Assembly (NCBI GenBank): GCA_039923855.1
Contig: JBDTBW010000052.1
Location: 9,398 to 73,397, forward strand
From: 66-474 sp039923855
GTDB taxonomy: Bacteria; Pseudomonadota; Gammaproteobacteria; Xanthomonadales; Rhodanobacteraceae
Direction of reading: 5' to 3'
DNA: 64,000 bases
Position 1 is the stretch's first letter, and each line of letters starts with the position of its first letter. The notes under the pieces were generated by a model that was given only the letters and a program-made list of their open reading frames with translations, had not been told where the DNA came from and ran no database searches. This document shows positions 16,350-25,784 of the stretch, in pieces. The position numbers and the translations under genes were made by a program.

Positions 16350-17076
16350 ATTGCAGCGCGGTTTCGCCGCGGCGATCGTCGATGGCGATACGCGGCTCGC
16401 CGCGTATATCGACGCGCGGGCTATCGCGCCGGCCGCGCGTCTGCGCATCTATCGCAATGCGGTGTTCGCCATCCAGGTCGAGGCTTTGGAAACCAGCTTT
16501 CCCGCGGTGCGGCGCCTGCTCGGGGAAGAATGCTTCGATGGGTTGGCGACACGCTATGCCGCGCGTCACGGTAGCCGCAGCGGCAACTTGCAGGATTTCG
16601 GCGCGACGTTCGCCGTGTTCTTGTCCGCGCAAGCCGAAGTCGCGGCGTTCTCGTGGGTGGGCGCGGTGGCCGAACTGGAATGGCTGCGTCAGGAATGCGC
16701 GCTCGCCGCCGGGTGGCCACGCGCGGATGCGCAGGCGCTGACCGCCGCGCTGCTGGCGGGACTGCAATTGCGCGTGCAGCCGCATGTGCGCGTGTTGTCG
16801 GCGCAGGTTCCTGCGCTGGATCTGTGGCGTCACGCGATGGAATCCGAAGCCCGCACGGTCGATCCAGCCGGCGGCGCGCAGCATGTGCTGTTGTGGCGCG
16901 AAGATGCCGCGGTCGTCATGCGCGAGATCGGCGCGTCGCAGGCCGCATTCGTGCGCGCCTTGCGCGACAGCGGCAACATGGAAGCTGCATGGAGCGCGGC
17001 GAACCTGGTCGATCCATCCGCGCAAGCGGAGGGTTTGCTGTCAGGGTTGCTCGAACACGCGCTGCTCGTGCCTTGA
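16324..17076 (+). CDS. bufC: bufferin partner protein BufC (DUF2063, putative DNA-binding domain)
   Basis: A 250-residue protein with the DUF2063 N-terminal domain (LLELQRGFAAAIVDGD; RLRIYRNAVFAIQVEALETSFPAVRRLLGEECF). In DUF692 operons this protein forms a complex with the MNIO enzyme and helps present the precursor peptide; the 'DNA-binding' label is historic. The ATG at 16324 (MLTSPSLLEL) lies inside the end of bufB, so translation is coupled. The operon ends here and faces the anti-sigma gene 117 bp away. Confidence 0.9.
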   Translation: MLTSPSLLELQRGFAAAIVDGDTRLAAYIDARAIAPAARLRIYRNAVFAIQVEALETSFPAVRRLLGEECFDGLATRYAARHGSRSGNLQDFGATFAVFLSAQAEVAAFSWVGAVAELEWLRQECALAAGWPRADAQALTAALLAGLQLRVQPHVRVLSAQVPALDLWRHAMESEARTVDPAGGAQHVLLWREDAAVVMREIGASQAAFVRALRDSGNMEAAWSAANLVDPSAQAEGLLSGLLEHALLVP

Positions 17077-17193
17077 ACCATTCTGCATTTGGCATCGCCA
17101 CATGAAGGCCCATGATTTTCATGCTGCGCGATGCGGTGGGCGTTTCGCGCTTGATGCGTTGCCGAAGCGCGGGCCAGCGCGGATGTAGCCCTG

Positions 17194-17919
17194 TCACAAT
17201 TCCGCAAGCGCTTGCTGCGCGGGGCCTTGCACCGCATCGTCCATGGCGCGCTCGACACTGGTGAAGCCGCGCGCGTCGGCGCCCAGCAACATCAAGGTTC
17301 CGTTTCCGAATGGCATCTCGCTGCCTTGCCAGCCGTTGCGATGGAAATCGCGCGCACGCGCGACGGTGCGATCGACGAAGTACAACGCGGTGACGGGCTC
17401 CGCGCCTTCGCGAAACACCAGATGCACGACGCGATACGGTCCGACCACGCAATCGTTTATATATACCGCGTCGTCGGGCATCGCCTGTAGCGCGACGCCG
17501 CGCCCGGCAAAACCGCGGCGCAATGCGCTTTCCCCGAGCGGCTGGGTAAGCGCCAGGGCGCCGGCTTCGCCGGCAAGATGCGCCACGCCCATCGCCGGCA
17601 ACGGATCGGCACTGGCGCGCCGGTCGAAAGCAAACGCGCTGAAGCCGAGCGCGACCAGCAACGACGCGGCGATCGCAAAACCCTGCCAGCGGCGGCGCAC
17701 CCGCGTGCGCATGCTGGTGAAATGCGCCAGCAGGATGCGTTCGGCGAGATGGGGCGGCGCCTCGACGATCAGCGCGTTGTCGATACGGCGCTCCAATCGC
17801 TGCGCGCGCCACCAGGCCTCGGTGCAACCGGCATGGCAACTGTCGCGATGGGCGAGAAACGCCTGCTCGCGCGAGCGGGGTTCGCCGGCAAGCCGGCGGC
17901 GGAATTCAAGGCAATCCAT
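17194..17919 (-). CDS. DUF3379-type anti-sigma factor
   Basis: A 241-residue membrane protein encoded directly after an ECF sigma gene. The N-terminal cytoplasmic part carries an HRDSCHAGC cluster (H-x3-C-x3-C, zinc anti-sigma-like), followed by one transmembrane helix at about residues 80-97 (GFAIAASLLVALGFSAFAF) and a periplasmic domain (VYINDCVVGPYRVVHLVF). The layout fits transmembrane anti-sigma factors that release the sigma factor on an envelope signal. The ATG at 17919 overlaps the sigma gene by 14 bp. Its position opposite the bufferin operon suggests, but does not prove, copper-linked control. Confidence 0.82.
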   Translation of the reverse strand: MDCLEFRRRLAGEPRSREQAFLAHRDSCHAGCTEAWWRAQRLERRIDNALIVEAPPHLAERILLAHFTSMRTRVRRRWQGFAIAASLLVALGFSAFAFDRRASADPLPAMGVAHLAGEAGALALTQPLGESALRRGFAGRGVALQAMPDDAVYINDCVVGPYRVVHLVFREGAEPVTALYFVDRTVARARDFHRNGWQGSEMPFGNGTLMLLGADARGFTSVERAMDDAVQGPAQQALAEL

Positions 17920-18451
17920 GTGCCGGCTCCCTGTCGTCCACGGCGTGGTTGCCGTCAAGCTGGGCGCGCAATTTCTGTCGCGCGCGAAACAGTTGCGTCA
18001 TCACCGCGCCCGGTTTGCAGTTGAGTTCCCTCGCGATCTCCTCGCAGGAGAAGCCGCCCAGCACCTGCATCAGCAGCGGCTCGCGGTATTTCGGATCGAG
18101 CTTGAGGATCGCCGCGCGCACCTGTGCATCGCTGCCGGCGCGTTCGGGGCTTGCCGAAGCGGAATCATCGACCACGCGATCATCCAACTCGGTGAGATCA
18201 AGGCGTTTGCGCTCGAAACCGCGCGCGTGTTCGCGGCGCAGAATGGTGAGCAGCCACGGTTTCGCGGCGGCGCCGTCGCGCAAGGAATCCAGCGCGCGCC
18301 ACGCGCGCAACAGGGTTTCCTGCACCAGGTCCTGCGCACGCGCATCCTCGCCGCACAACCAATAGGCGAAACGGTAAAGATCGTTCGCGTGCGCGCGGAC
18401 GAGCGCGTCGAACTGACGTTGTTTACTTCCCACTTTGGACAAGACCGGCAT
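17906..18451 (-). CDS. ECF RNA polymerase sigma factor
   Basis: A 181-residue group IV sigma factor. Region 2 is DLYRFAYWLCGEDARAQDLVQETLLRAW and region 4 is LDPKYREPLLMQVLGGFSCEEIARELN followed by PGAVMTQLFRARQKLR. It is cotranscribed with the DUF3379 anti-sigma factor. In other bacteria bufferin genes are controlled by an ECF sigma factor, so this pair is a plausible regulator of bufA1BC, though the genes are convergent and no shared promoter could be shown. Confidence 0.93.
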   Translation of the reverse strand: MPVLSKVGSKQRQFDALVRAHANDLYRFAYWLCGEDARAQDLVQETLLRAWRALDSLRDGAAAKPWLLTILRREHARGFERKRLDLTELDDRVVDDSASASPERAGSDAQVRAAILKLDPKYREPLLMQVLGGFSCEEIARELNCKPGAVMTQLFRARQKLRAQLDGNHAVDDREPAHGLP

Positions 18452-18490
18452 GATTGGAGGTGGCTTTCAGCCTACGTCGATCTTTCAGGG

Positions 18491-18653
18491 AATCTCTAAA
18501 GAAGCGTCGCGAGCGGAGGCAGAGCCTGCCCCGGACTTGATCCGGGGTTGGCTGCCGCCGGAGCGCAGGAACCGGAGTGTATATGTCAATACATGAGGAT
18601 TTCGAGCACCGCCGGCAGCCGAGATGCCGAGCTCAGTAGCTTCTTTAGAGATT
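18491..18653 (-). repeat. dispersed repeat family B, copy 1 (15-bp terminal inverted repeat)
   Basis: AATCTCTAAAGAAGC (18491-18505) is the exact complement of GCTTCTTTAGAGATT (18639-18653). Inside lie the CCCCGGACTTGATCCGGGG hairpin, CGGAGCGCAGGAACCGGAG, GTCAATACATGAGGATTTC and CGGCAGCCGAGATGCCGAGC. Two copies in the opposite orientation lie at 43444 and 62077. It fills the parB-sigma gap (18452-18655). Confidence 0.85.
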
Positions 18654-18655
18654 CC

Positions 18656-19516
18656 TCAGCGCAGCTTCTCGAGCACGCCTTCAAGCTCATCGGCGCTGTG
18701 ATAGCGGATCACCAGCTTGCCCCGACCGTTGCGGCCGTGCGCGATCTGCACGGGTGCACCGAGTTTTTCGGAGAGTTCGCGTTCCAGGGCGGCGATGTCC
18801 GGATCGGCATTCGGTGTGCGGCGTTTGGTCGACGGCGGGAGCTGTGCCAGCCGCGCGGCCTGTTCCATCTCCCGCACCGACCAGCCCTGCGCAGCGGCTT
18901 TTTGCGCAAGCGCGATCGCGCGCGGTGCCGGCAACGGCAACAAGGCGCGCGCGTGGCCCATCTCGATCTGGCCGTTCTCGAGCAGGCGGCGGATCGGTTC
19001 CGGCAGTTCCAGAAGGCGCAACAGATTGGCGACCGCGGCGCGCGAGCGCCCGACCGCGTCGGCGGCCTGCTGCTGGGTCAGATCGAATTCCTCGATCAGA
19101 CGATGCAAGGCGCGGGCTTCCTCCAGGGCGGTCAGTTCCTCGCGCTGGATGTTCTCGATCAGCGCCATTGCCAGCACCGCCTGCGGAGGAACCTCGCGCA
19201 CCACCGCCGGGATTTCACTCAAACCCGCTTGTTGCGCGGCGCGCCAGCGACGCTCGCCGGCGATCAGTTCGTATTTTTCGCGGCCGAGCGCGCGCACCAC
19301 GATCGGCTGGATCACGCCTTGCGATTTGATCGACGCGGCCAGTTCCGCAAGTTTCGCTTCGTCGATCTTCTGGCGCGGCTGATATTTGCCCGGTGCGATG
19401 GACGACAGCGGCAGGTTGCGCAGCTCATCGCCGCCGGGTGCGAGGTCCTCGACATCGCCGCCGCCCAGCAGCACATCCAGATCGCGCGAACCCAGTCCAC
19501 GGCGCTTGCTGCTCAC
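18656..19516 (-). CDS. parB: chromosome partitioning protein ParB
   Basis: A 286-residue ParB/Spo0J protein: binds parS sites near the origin and, with ParA, segregates the chromosome. Seen: a ParB box with CTPase motif (VRALGREKYELIAGERRWRAAQ), RGEIPAVVRE-type segment (IPAVVREVPPQAVLAMALIENIQRE), helix-turn-helix LTQQQAADAVGRSRAAVANLLRLLEL, and a C-terminal dimer domain (ELSEKLGAPVQIAHG). The start is a GTG at 19516 overlapping the parA TGA. Confidence 0.97.
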   Translation of the reverse strand: MSSKRRGLGSRDLDVLLGGGDVEDLAPGGDELRNLPLSSIAPGKYQPRQKIDEAKLAELAASIKSQGVIQPIVVRALGREKYELIAGERRWRAAQQAGLSEIPAVVREVPPQAVLAMALIENIQREELTALEEARALHRLIEEFDLTQQQAADAVGRSRAAVANLLRLLELPEPIRRLLENGQIEMGHARALLPLPAPRAIALAQKAAAQGWSVREMEQAARLAQLPPSTKRRTPNADPDIAALERELSEKLGAPVQIAHGRNGRGKLVIRYHSADELEGVLEKLR

Positions 19517-20313
19517 GATGCGCTCCTGTTGTCGAAGATCACGTTGGCGCCGAGGTGCTCGCGCCGGATCATTTCGCCGGCGAGGCCGAGATACGCGATC
19601 GCGCCGCGCGATTCGCGATCGTACAGATTGATCGGCTTGCCGTGGCTGGGCGCTTCGGCCAGGCGCACGTTGCGCGGAATGATCGAGCGCAATACCTTGT
19701 CGCCGAAATGCTTGGTCAACTGCGCCGACACGTCGTTGCCAAGATTATTGCGCACGTCGAACATGGTGCGCAGCAAGCCTTCGACTTCCAACTCGGGATT
19801 CAAGCGCGCGCGCACCGCCTTGATCGTGTCGAGCAGGGAAGTAAGTCCTTCCAACGCGAAGTATTCGCACTGCACGGGAATCAGCACGCTATGCGCGGCG
19901 GTCAATGCGTTCAAGGTCAGCAGATGCAACGACGGCGGGCAGTCGATCAGGATGGTGTGATAACGCTCGCCGAGTTTGGCGAGTTGCTCCTTCAAACGCG
20001 ATTCCCGCGCGATCGCATCCATCAATTTCAATTCGGCGGCGGTGAGATCGCGGCCGCCCGGCAGCAGGTCGTAACCGGCCTCGGTGGTGAGGATCGCCGC
20101 TTCGATCGTCGCCTCTTCCAGCAATACTTCGCAGCCGCTCGGTTTGGCGTTGCGTTTGTCGATGCCCGACGCCATCGTGGCATTGCCCTGCGGGTCCAGA
20201 TCGACCAGCAGGATCTTGCGTTGGGTCTCGGCCAAGGCCGCGGCCAGATTGACCGCGGTGGTGGTCTTGCCGACTCCGCCTTTCTGGTTGGCGATGGCGA
20301 TGATGCGCGTCAT
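19513..20313 (-). CDS. parA: chromosome partitioning ATPase ParA
   Basis: A 266-residue deviant-Walker ATPase: MTRIIAIANQKGGVGKTTTAVNL (Walker A with the signature lysine), LLVDLDPQGNATMASG (Walker A'/B region) and ILIDCPPSLHLLTLNAL. It binds DNA nonspecifically in the ATP form and drives ParB-parS complexes. The ATG at 20313 begins the Walker A strand; the upstream extension is not family-like. The order rsmG-parA-parB is the usual origin-proximal cluster, so this window may be within tens of kilobases of oriC, although mnmG is not present. Confidence 0.97.
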   Translation of the reverse strand: MTRIIAIANQKGGVGKTTTAVNLAAALAETQRKILLVDLDPQGNATMASGIDKRNAKPSGCEVLLEEATIEAAILTTEAGYDLLPGGRDLTAAELKLMDAIARESRLKEQLAKLGERYHTILIDCPPSLHLLTLNALTAAHSVLIPVQCEYFALEGLTSLLDTIKAVRARLNPELEVEGLLRTMFDVRNNLGNDVSAQLTKHFGDKVLRSIIPRNVRLAEAPSHGKPINLYDRESRGAIAYLGLAGEMIRREHLGANVIFDNRSAS

Positions 20314-20395
20314 GGAGGCGGAACGATTCCCGGCGAGAACGTGAAGCGTAGCATCGACCATTGACCGGGTGAGGATCAGGGCCTCCGGATTTCGA

Positions 20396-21091
20396 TCACG
20401 CCTGCCGAACGGGATAATCCTCCTGACACCGCCGGATTTCGACCACATGCCGTTGCGCGTCCAGGCCCGGCACATCAAGCCCATGCACTGCGGCAACCCG
20501 GAACGGCGCCGGCACGGCGGCGAGTTCCGCTTCGTCGATGCGGCCTTTCAAGGCCAGCCAAACGCCTGCGGGGGCCAAGGCATGGCCGCCCCAGGCGAGC
20601 ATTTCCGCGAGCGAGGCGAAGGCGCGCGCGGTGATGCAACCGAAAGTGCCTTGCAGATCCTGCACTCGCCCCTGCTCCACGCGCACGTTGGGCAGCGGCA
20701 GTGCGCGCGCGGCTTCGCGCAGGAAGCGCGTTTTTTTGCCGTGGCTGTCCACCAGCGTCACTCGCCGCTCCGGCGCGGCGATCGCGAGAGGAATGCCGGG
20801 AAGACCCGCGCCGCTGCCGACGTCGGCCAACGTGTCGCCTTCGACGAAGGGCAAGATCGCCAACGAATCCAACAGATGCCGCGTCACCATTTCGCCGGGA
20901 TCGCGCACCGCGGTTAGATTGTAGGCGCCGTTCCAGCGTTGCAGGAGTTCGAGATAATCGAGCTGCCGCGCGATCGCGCCGGCCGGCAACCCCAGCCGCA
21001 GCGCGGCGACGCCGTCTTCGAGCTGGCGCTGCAAGATTGCATAATCCACCGTTGCGTCCAAGAAAATATGCTCTTTGAAAAACGCGGACAT
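20396..21091 (-). CDS. rsmG: 16S rRNA (guanine-N7) methyltransferase RsmG
   Basis: A 231-residue methyltransferase that makes m7G527 in 16S rRNA. Seen: WNGAYNLTAVRDPGEMVTRHLLDSL, the SAM-binding LADVGSGAGLPGIPLAI and VTLVDSHGKKTRFLREAAR, and ITARAFASLAEML. The ATG at 21091 lies within a hairpin (21083-21100) that overlaps the start region. mnmG, its common upstream partner, is not found; palindromes and an IS5 element lie there instead. Confidence 0.95.
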   Translation of the reverse strand: MSAFFKEHIFLDATVDYAILQRQLEDGVAALRLGLPAGAIARQLDYLELLQRWNGAYNLTAVRDPGEMVTRHLLDSLAILPFVEGDTLADVGSGAGLPGIPLAIAAPERRVTLVDSHGKKTRFLREAARALPLPNVRVEQGRVQDLQGTFGCITARAFASLAEMLAWGGHALAPAGVWLALKGRIDEAELAAVPAPFRVAAVHGLDVPGLDAQRHVVEIRRCQEDYPVRQA

Positions 21092-21207
21092 GGATGTCCG
21101 CCTTGTGAACCGCAAAGGTTACGAGAGATTGCTCGCGTGAAAACGTTTCCAACTATGGCGATCTTGGAAGATCGCACAGACAAACAAGTGCGGCCAGGGA
21201 AGGCCGC
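21083..21207. repeat. family C cluster 1: three 18-bp hairpins upstream of rsmG
   Basis: GCGGACATGGATGTCCGC (21083-21100), GCGATCTTGGAAGATCGC (21158-21175) and GCGGCCAGGGAAGGCCGC (21190-21207). Each is a palindrome of the same length with GG at its centre, GC at both ends and different arms. A fourth, GCGATCCTGGACGATCGC (22093-22110), lies on the other side of the IS element, so the IS entered this cluster. Confidence 0.85.
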
Positions 21208-21247
21208 CTTGTGACTTGCAAGATCATGAGAGGTTGCAAGTGCCTAG

Positions 21248-22071
21248 GGCCTGTTCACATTAAGCCATCCAAACGCAGATAGAGGCGAGGATGACGAAAG
21301 CGGCAAAGTGCCGATCGAGTTTGTCGTAGCGGGTAGCGAGGCGGCGGAATTGTTTGAGGCGAGCGAACAGGTTTTCGATCAAGTGACGAGCACGATAGCG
21401 ATGCGTGTCGAAACTGCGCGATGTCCGGCGATTGGATCGCGGTGGGATCACTGCGATCGCGCCGGCGTACTCAATGGATTGGACCAGCGCATCAGAATCG
21501 TAGCCCTTGTCGGCAATGACGGCCTGCGGGTCAGCCACCGATTCGATCAAAGCGGGGGCTTGCGTGATATCCGCTTGCTCAGAACCGGTCAAGGTGAACG
21601 CCAAGGGATTGCCCAGCGCATCGGCGATCATGTGGATCTTGGTGCCCCAGCCTCCGCGAGATCGTCCCAATGACTGCGCACCGTTTTTTTTGGAGCCCCA
21701 GCGGCATGCAGGTGCGCGCGGATGGCGGTGCTGTCGATAAAGACCTCTTCCAGATCAGCGTGTGCGCGAACCGCTTGGAACAACCGTTCCCAGACGCCGC
21801 TCTGGTGCCAGCGTGCGAACCGCATGTAGGCCGTGTGCCAGCGGCCGAATTCCGGCGGCAGATCGCGCCATGGCGCTCCCGTGCGCAGCAACCACAACAC
21901 CGCTTCGATAAACAATCGGTTGTCGGCAGCCGTGACGCCTTTGTCACCGGACTTGCCCGGCAACAGATCCTTGATCCGCTCCCACTGATCGTTACGCAGA
22001 ATCTTTCTGGCCATTGCTCCAACTCCGACAATGAGCTGGAGCAGTAGCTTAAACCTTATTGTGAACAGGCC
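21248..22071 (-). mobile_element. complete IS5-family insertion sequence with CTAG target duplication
   Basis: Terminal repeats GGCCTGTTCAC (21248-21258) and GTGAACAGGCC (22061-22071) are perfect for 11 bp and extend imperfectly to about 18. The 4-bp CTAG flanks (21244-21247 and 22072-22075) are a target duplication of the C-W-A-R type expected for IS5. Total length 824 bp. Both transposase frames are intact, so the element may be active. It lies within a cluster of short palindromes. Confidence 0.92.
21260..22014 (-). CDS. IS5-family transposase made by -1 frameshifting
   Basis: Frame 1 (22014 down to 21628) encodes the N-terminal DUF4096-like region (MARKILRNDQWERIKDLLPG; WRDLPPEFGRWHTAYMRFARW) and the first catalytic D (VFIDSTAIRAH). 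Frame 2 (down to 21260) has GRSRGGWGTKIHM, IADKGYDSDAL (second D) and HLIENLFARLKQFRRLATRYDK (the E of the DDE triad). A run of eight A residues at 21691-21684 would let ribosomes slip -1 from CCAAAAAAA into frame 2, giving PKKNGAQSLGRSRGG. This is normal for the IS427 subgroup and not a broken gene. Confidence 0.88.
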
Positions 22072-22112
22072 CTAGGACTTTTTGCAATGAAAGCGATCCT
22101 GGACGATCGCAT

Positions 22113-22151
22113 AAAAAAGCAAAGGCCCGCATATTCTTTGCGGGCCTTTGC
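22113..22151 (-). terminator. rho-independent terminator of the SPFH gene
   Basis: GCAAAGGCCCGCA (22119-22131) pairs perfectly with TGCGGGCCTTTGC (22139-22151) around a seven-base loop. On the minus strand the stem is followed by TTTTTT (22118-22113). It sits 20 bp after the SPFH gene stop. Confidence 0.88.
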
Positions 22152-22171
22152 GATGCTCCCTGATCGAAAAA

Positions 22172-22648
22172 TTACGCCGCCAGATCCAGTTCGACGCGCG
22201 TCACCAACACGCCGCGCTCGCGCAGCGCGCCGTTGAGCGCCTGTTTAAGTTGCAAGTTGCGCGCACGCACATCTTCGGTATCTGCTACCTCGGGCAGGGC
22301 GCCGAGCACGCGGGTACGAATCATTTCGTCGGCGCGATCTATCACCGAGTCGGCGCGTTCGGGGTCAAGCACCTGCCACCACACACGTCCGCGGAGGGTT
22401 TCCGGCAGCGGGTGGCCCTCGAGCTGCACGCGCTCCTCGACCGGCAGGGTGTAGCCGGTAATGCTGATCTTGTGCGCGATGCGTTCGATCAACGGCACCA
22501 CCACATGGATACCGGGCGTCAATGTGCGCGCGGGCTTGCCGAGCCGGCGCAAGGTATAAACCTGACCTTCGGGAATCCGCTTGACGCACACCGCAGCCGC
22601 CAAGCCGATCAGCGCCAGCAGGGGAAGAATGGTGAGTGTCGTGAACAT
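22172..22648 (-). CDS. short SPFH/band-7 domain membrane protein
   Basis: A 158-residue protein: one N-terminal membrane helix (TILPLLALIGLAAAVCV) followed by a band-7 domain (VPEGQ-type start RIPEGQVYTLRRLGKPARTLTPGIHVVVPLIERIAHKIS). It ends right after the SPFH core (LNGALRERGVLVTRVELDLAA) and lacks the long coiled coil of HflK/QmcA. Such proteins scaffold membrane complexes; the partner is unknown. A strong terminator follows. Confidence 0.85.
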   Translation of the reverse strand: MFTTLTILPLLALIGLAAAVCVKRIPEGQVYTLRRLGKPARTLTPGIHVVVPLIERIAHKISITGYTLPVEERVQLEGHPLPETLRGRVWWQVLDPERADSVIDRADEMIRTRVLGALPEVADTEDVRARNLQLKQALNGALRERGVLVTRVELDLAA

Positions 22649-22856
22649 TTTGTTTTAATTTCAGATGGTTATAGTGCTTTGTTGTCCTGCAAATGCACAA
22701 TATCTTGCAGGGTGCGGATCGGATAGTGCCTTAATCTTAATTTAACAGCAAGTAACCTCTCCTGAATACGTCATTTTCACGTGGTATCGAGTGAGCGTCG
22801 CGCGGCTGACAGGCCGTCCCTCTACAATGCATGAGTTCCAATGCATGGATCTTGCC

Positions 22857-23852
<996 letters not shown>

Positions 23853-23948
23853 CTGCCTTCTCCCGCTGGTGGAGATGTCCACGGATTTCTCAAGCTGGAT
23901 GTCATGTGGCACTGTCATAATGTGTGACAGCATTGAGGGATTGAGCCC

Positions 23949-25784
23949 GTGCAAGACCACGCCTTCCTGCAATCGATCGTGGTGTTCCTGGTCGCAGTGG
24001 TGATCGCGGTGCCGCTGGCGCGGCGGTTGAAGCTGGGATCGGTGCTGGGTTATCTGGCCGCCGGCGTGGTGATCGGGCCGTTCGGTTTGAAACTGGTGCG
24101 CAATCCGGATGCGATCGCCGGCATCTCGGAGTTGGGCGTCGCGCTGCTGCTGTTCGTGATCGGTCTGGAACTGTCGCCGAAACGCCTGTGGCTGATGCGG
24201 CGCGCGGTGTTCGGCGCGGGTACCGCGCAAGTGCTGATCTCGACATGCGTGATCGGTCTGGTCGCGTACTTCATTTTTGGATTGGACATCGCGGCTGCAT
24301 CCATTATCGGATTGGGCCTGGCGTTGTCCTCGACCGCATTCGGGTTGCAGACGCTGGCCGAACGCAAGGAATTGCAGAGCGGGCATGGCCGGCTCGCGTT
24401 CGCGATCCTGCTGTTCCAGGATCTGGCCGCGATCCCGCTGATCGCTGCGATTCCGCTGCTGGGCGCGACAGGGGCGACCCAAGCCGCGCAACCCTGGTGG
24501 CTCGGTGCGCTGCGGGTGTTGGGTGTGATCGCGGTAGTGGTGATCGGCGGGCGTTTCGCGTTGCGCCCGCTGTTCCGGGCGGTCGCAAAAACGCAATTGA
24601 TCGAGGTGTCCACCGCGACCGCGCTGCTGGTGGTGATCGGCACCGCATGGCTGATGCAACTGGCCGGGATTTCGATGGCGCTGGGCACGTTCCTGGCCGG
24701 CGTGCTGCTGGCCGATTCCGAATATCGCCACGAACTGGAATCCAACATCGCGCCATTCGAGGGCCTGCTGCTTGGCCTGTTTTTCATCGCGGTCGGGATG
24801 GGCGTGAATTTGTATTTGATCCTCGCGCACCCGTGGATCGTTGCCGGACTGGTCGCGTTATTGCTGATTTGCAAAGCGCCGGTGTTGGCGGCGATCGCGC
24901 GATTCGGCGCGCATCTGGACGTTGCGGGTTCGCTGCGCCTGGCCGTTTTGCTGGCCGGCGGCGGCGAGTTCGCATTCGTGGTGTTCAAGCTGGCCACCGA
25001 GCGTGGCTTGCTCAGCGAAGCGCAGCACGCTTTGCTGGTGCTGGTTATCACACTAAGCATGGCCGCGGTGCCACTACTGGTGCTGGCTGCCGCGCGCCTG
25101 CCCGGTCCGCGCAAACCCAAACGCGAATTCGACGCGATCGACGCCGCCGTGCCGCGGGTAATCATCGCCGGTTTCGGCCGGGTCGGGCAGATCGTCGCGC
25201 GTCTATTGCGCGCGCATCACATCCCGTTTACCGCGCTGGAAAGTTCGGTCGAGCAGGTCGATCTGTCGCGCCGTTTCGGCGGGACGGAAATCTATTTCGG
25301 CGATCCATCACGGATGGAATTGTTGCGCGCCGCGCAAGCCGACAAGGCCGAGGTGTTCGTGCTGGCCACCGACGATCCGGAAGCCAACGTGCGCACTGCG
25401 CGCATCGTGCGGCGCTTGTTCCCGCATTTGAAGATCATCGCGCGCGCGCGCAATCGCCAGCACGCATTCCGGCTGATGGACATGACTTCGCCCGAAGGTG
25501 TGGTGCGCGAGACCTTTCATTCGAGCCTGAAAATGGCGCGTCTGACATTGGAGGCTCTGGGCTTCGCGCCGGAGGCCGCGCAGATGCGCGTGGATACCTT
25601 CCGCGAGCATGACGAACAACTGCTGCGCGATCAGCACCTGGTCTACGACGACGAAACCAAACTGGTGCAGACCTCGCGCGAGGCCTATGCGGAACTGGAA
25701 CGTTTGTTCGATGCCGACGCGGCGGAAGCGGACGAAATGGCCGTCACTTCGCCGGCTGCACCGGTTGGCGCAAGCTCCGATTGA
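23949..25784 (+). CDS. KefB/KefC-type cation:proton antiporter (CPA2) with RCK domain
   Basis: A 611-residue inner-membrane protein: about 12 helices with CPA2 motifs (LGYLAAGVVIGPFGL; GVALLLFVIGLELSPKRLW; GLGLALSSTAFGLQ; GTFLAGVLLADSEYRHELESNI; GGGEFAFVVFKLA), then an RCK-N nucleotide-binding domain at about residues 395-510 (VIIAGFGRVGQIVARLL; YFGDPSRMELLRAA; VLATDDPEANV). Kef systems release K+ in exchange for protons during electrophile stress, gated by glutathione adducts. The start is a GTG. No KefF/KefG subunit lies nearby. The last 41 bp overlap the end of the convergent ankyrin gene. Confidence 0.93.
   Translation: MQDHAFLQSIVVFLVAVVIAVPLARRLKLGSVLGYLAAGVVIGPFGLKLVRNPDAIAGISELGVALLLFVIGLELSPKRLWLMRRAVFGAGTAQVLISTCVIGLVAYFIFGLDIAAASIIGLGLALSSTAFGLQTLAERKELQSGHGRLAFAILLFQDLAAIPLIAAIPLLGATGATQAAQPWWLGALRVLGVIAVVVIGGRFALRPLFRAVAKTQLIEVSTATALLVVIGTAWLMQLAGISMALGTFLAGVLLADSEYRHELESNIAPFEGLLLGLFFIAVGMGVNLYLILAHPWIVAGLVALLLICKAPVLAAIARFGAHLDVAGSLRLAVLLAGGGEFAFVVFKLATERGLLSEAQHALLVLVITLSMAAVPLLVLAAARLPGPRKPKREFDAIDAAVPRVIIAGFGRVGQIVARLLRAHHIPFTALESSVEQVDLSRRFGGTEIYFGDPSRMELLRAAQADKAEVFVLATDDPEANVRTARIVRRLFPHLKIIARARNRQHAFRLMDMTSPEGVVRETFHSSLKMARLTLEALGFAPEAAQMRVDTFREHDEQLLRDQHLVYDDETKLVQTSREAYAELERLFDADAAEADEMAVTSPAAPVGASSD

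Noticed and set aside
21628..21691. IS transposase broken by a frameshift
   Set aside because: The run of eight A residues and the preserved frames on both sides match programmed -1 frameshifting of the IS427 subgroup.
22768..22786. parS-like sequence (TTTTCACGTGGTAT) near hemB
   Set aside because: Only the left half matches the parS consensus; the right half has several mismatches.
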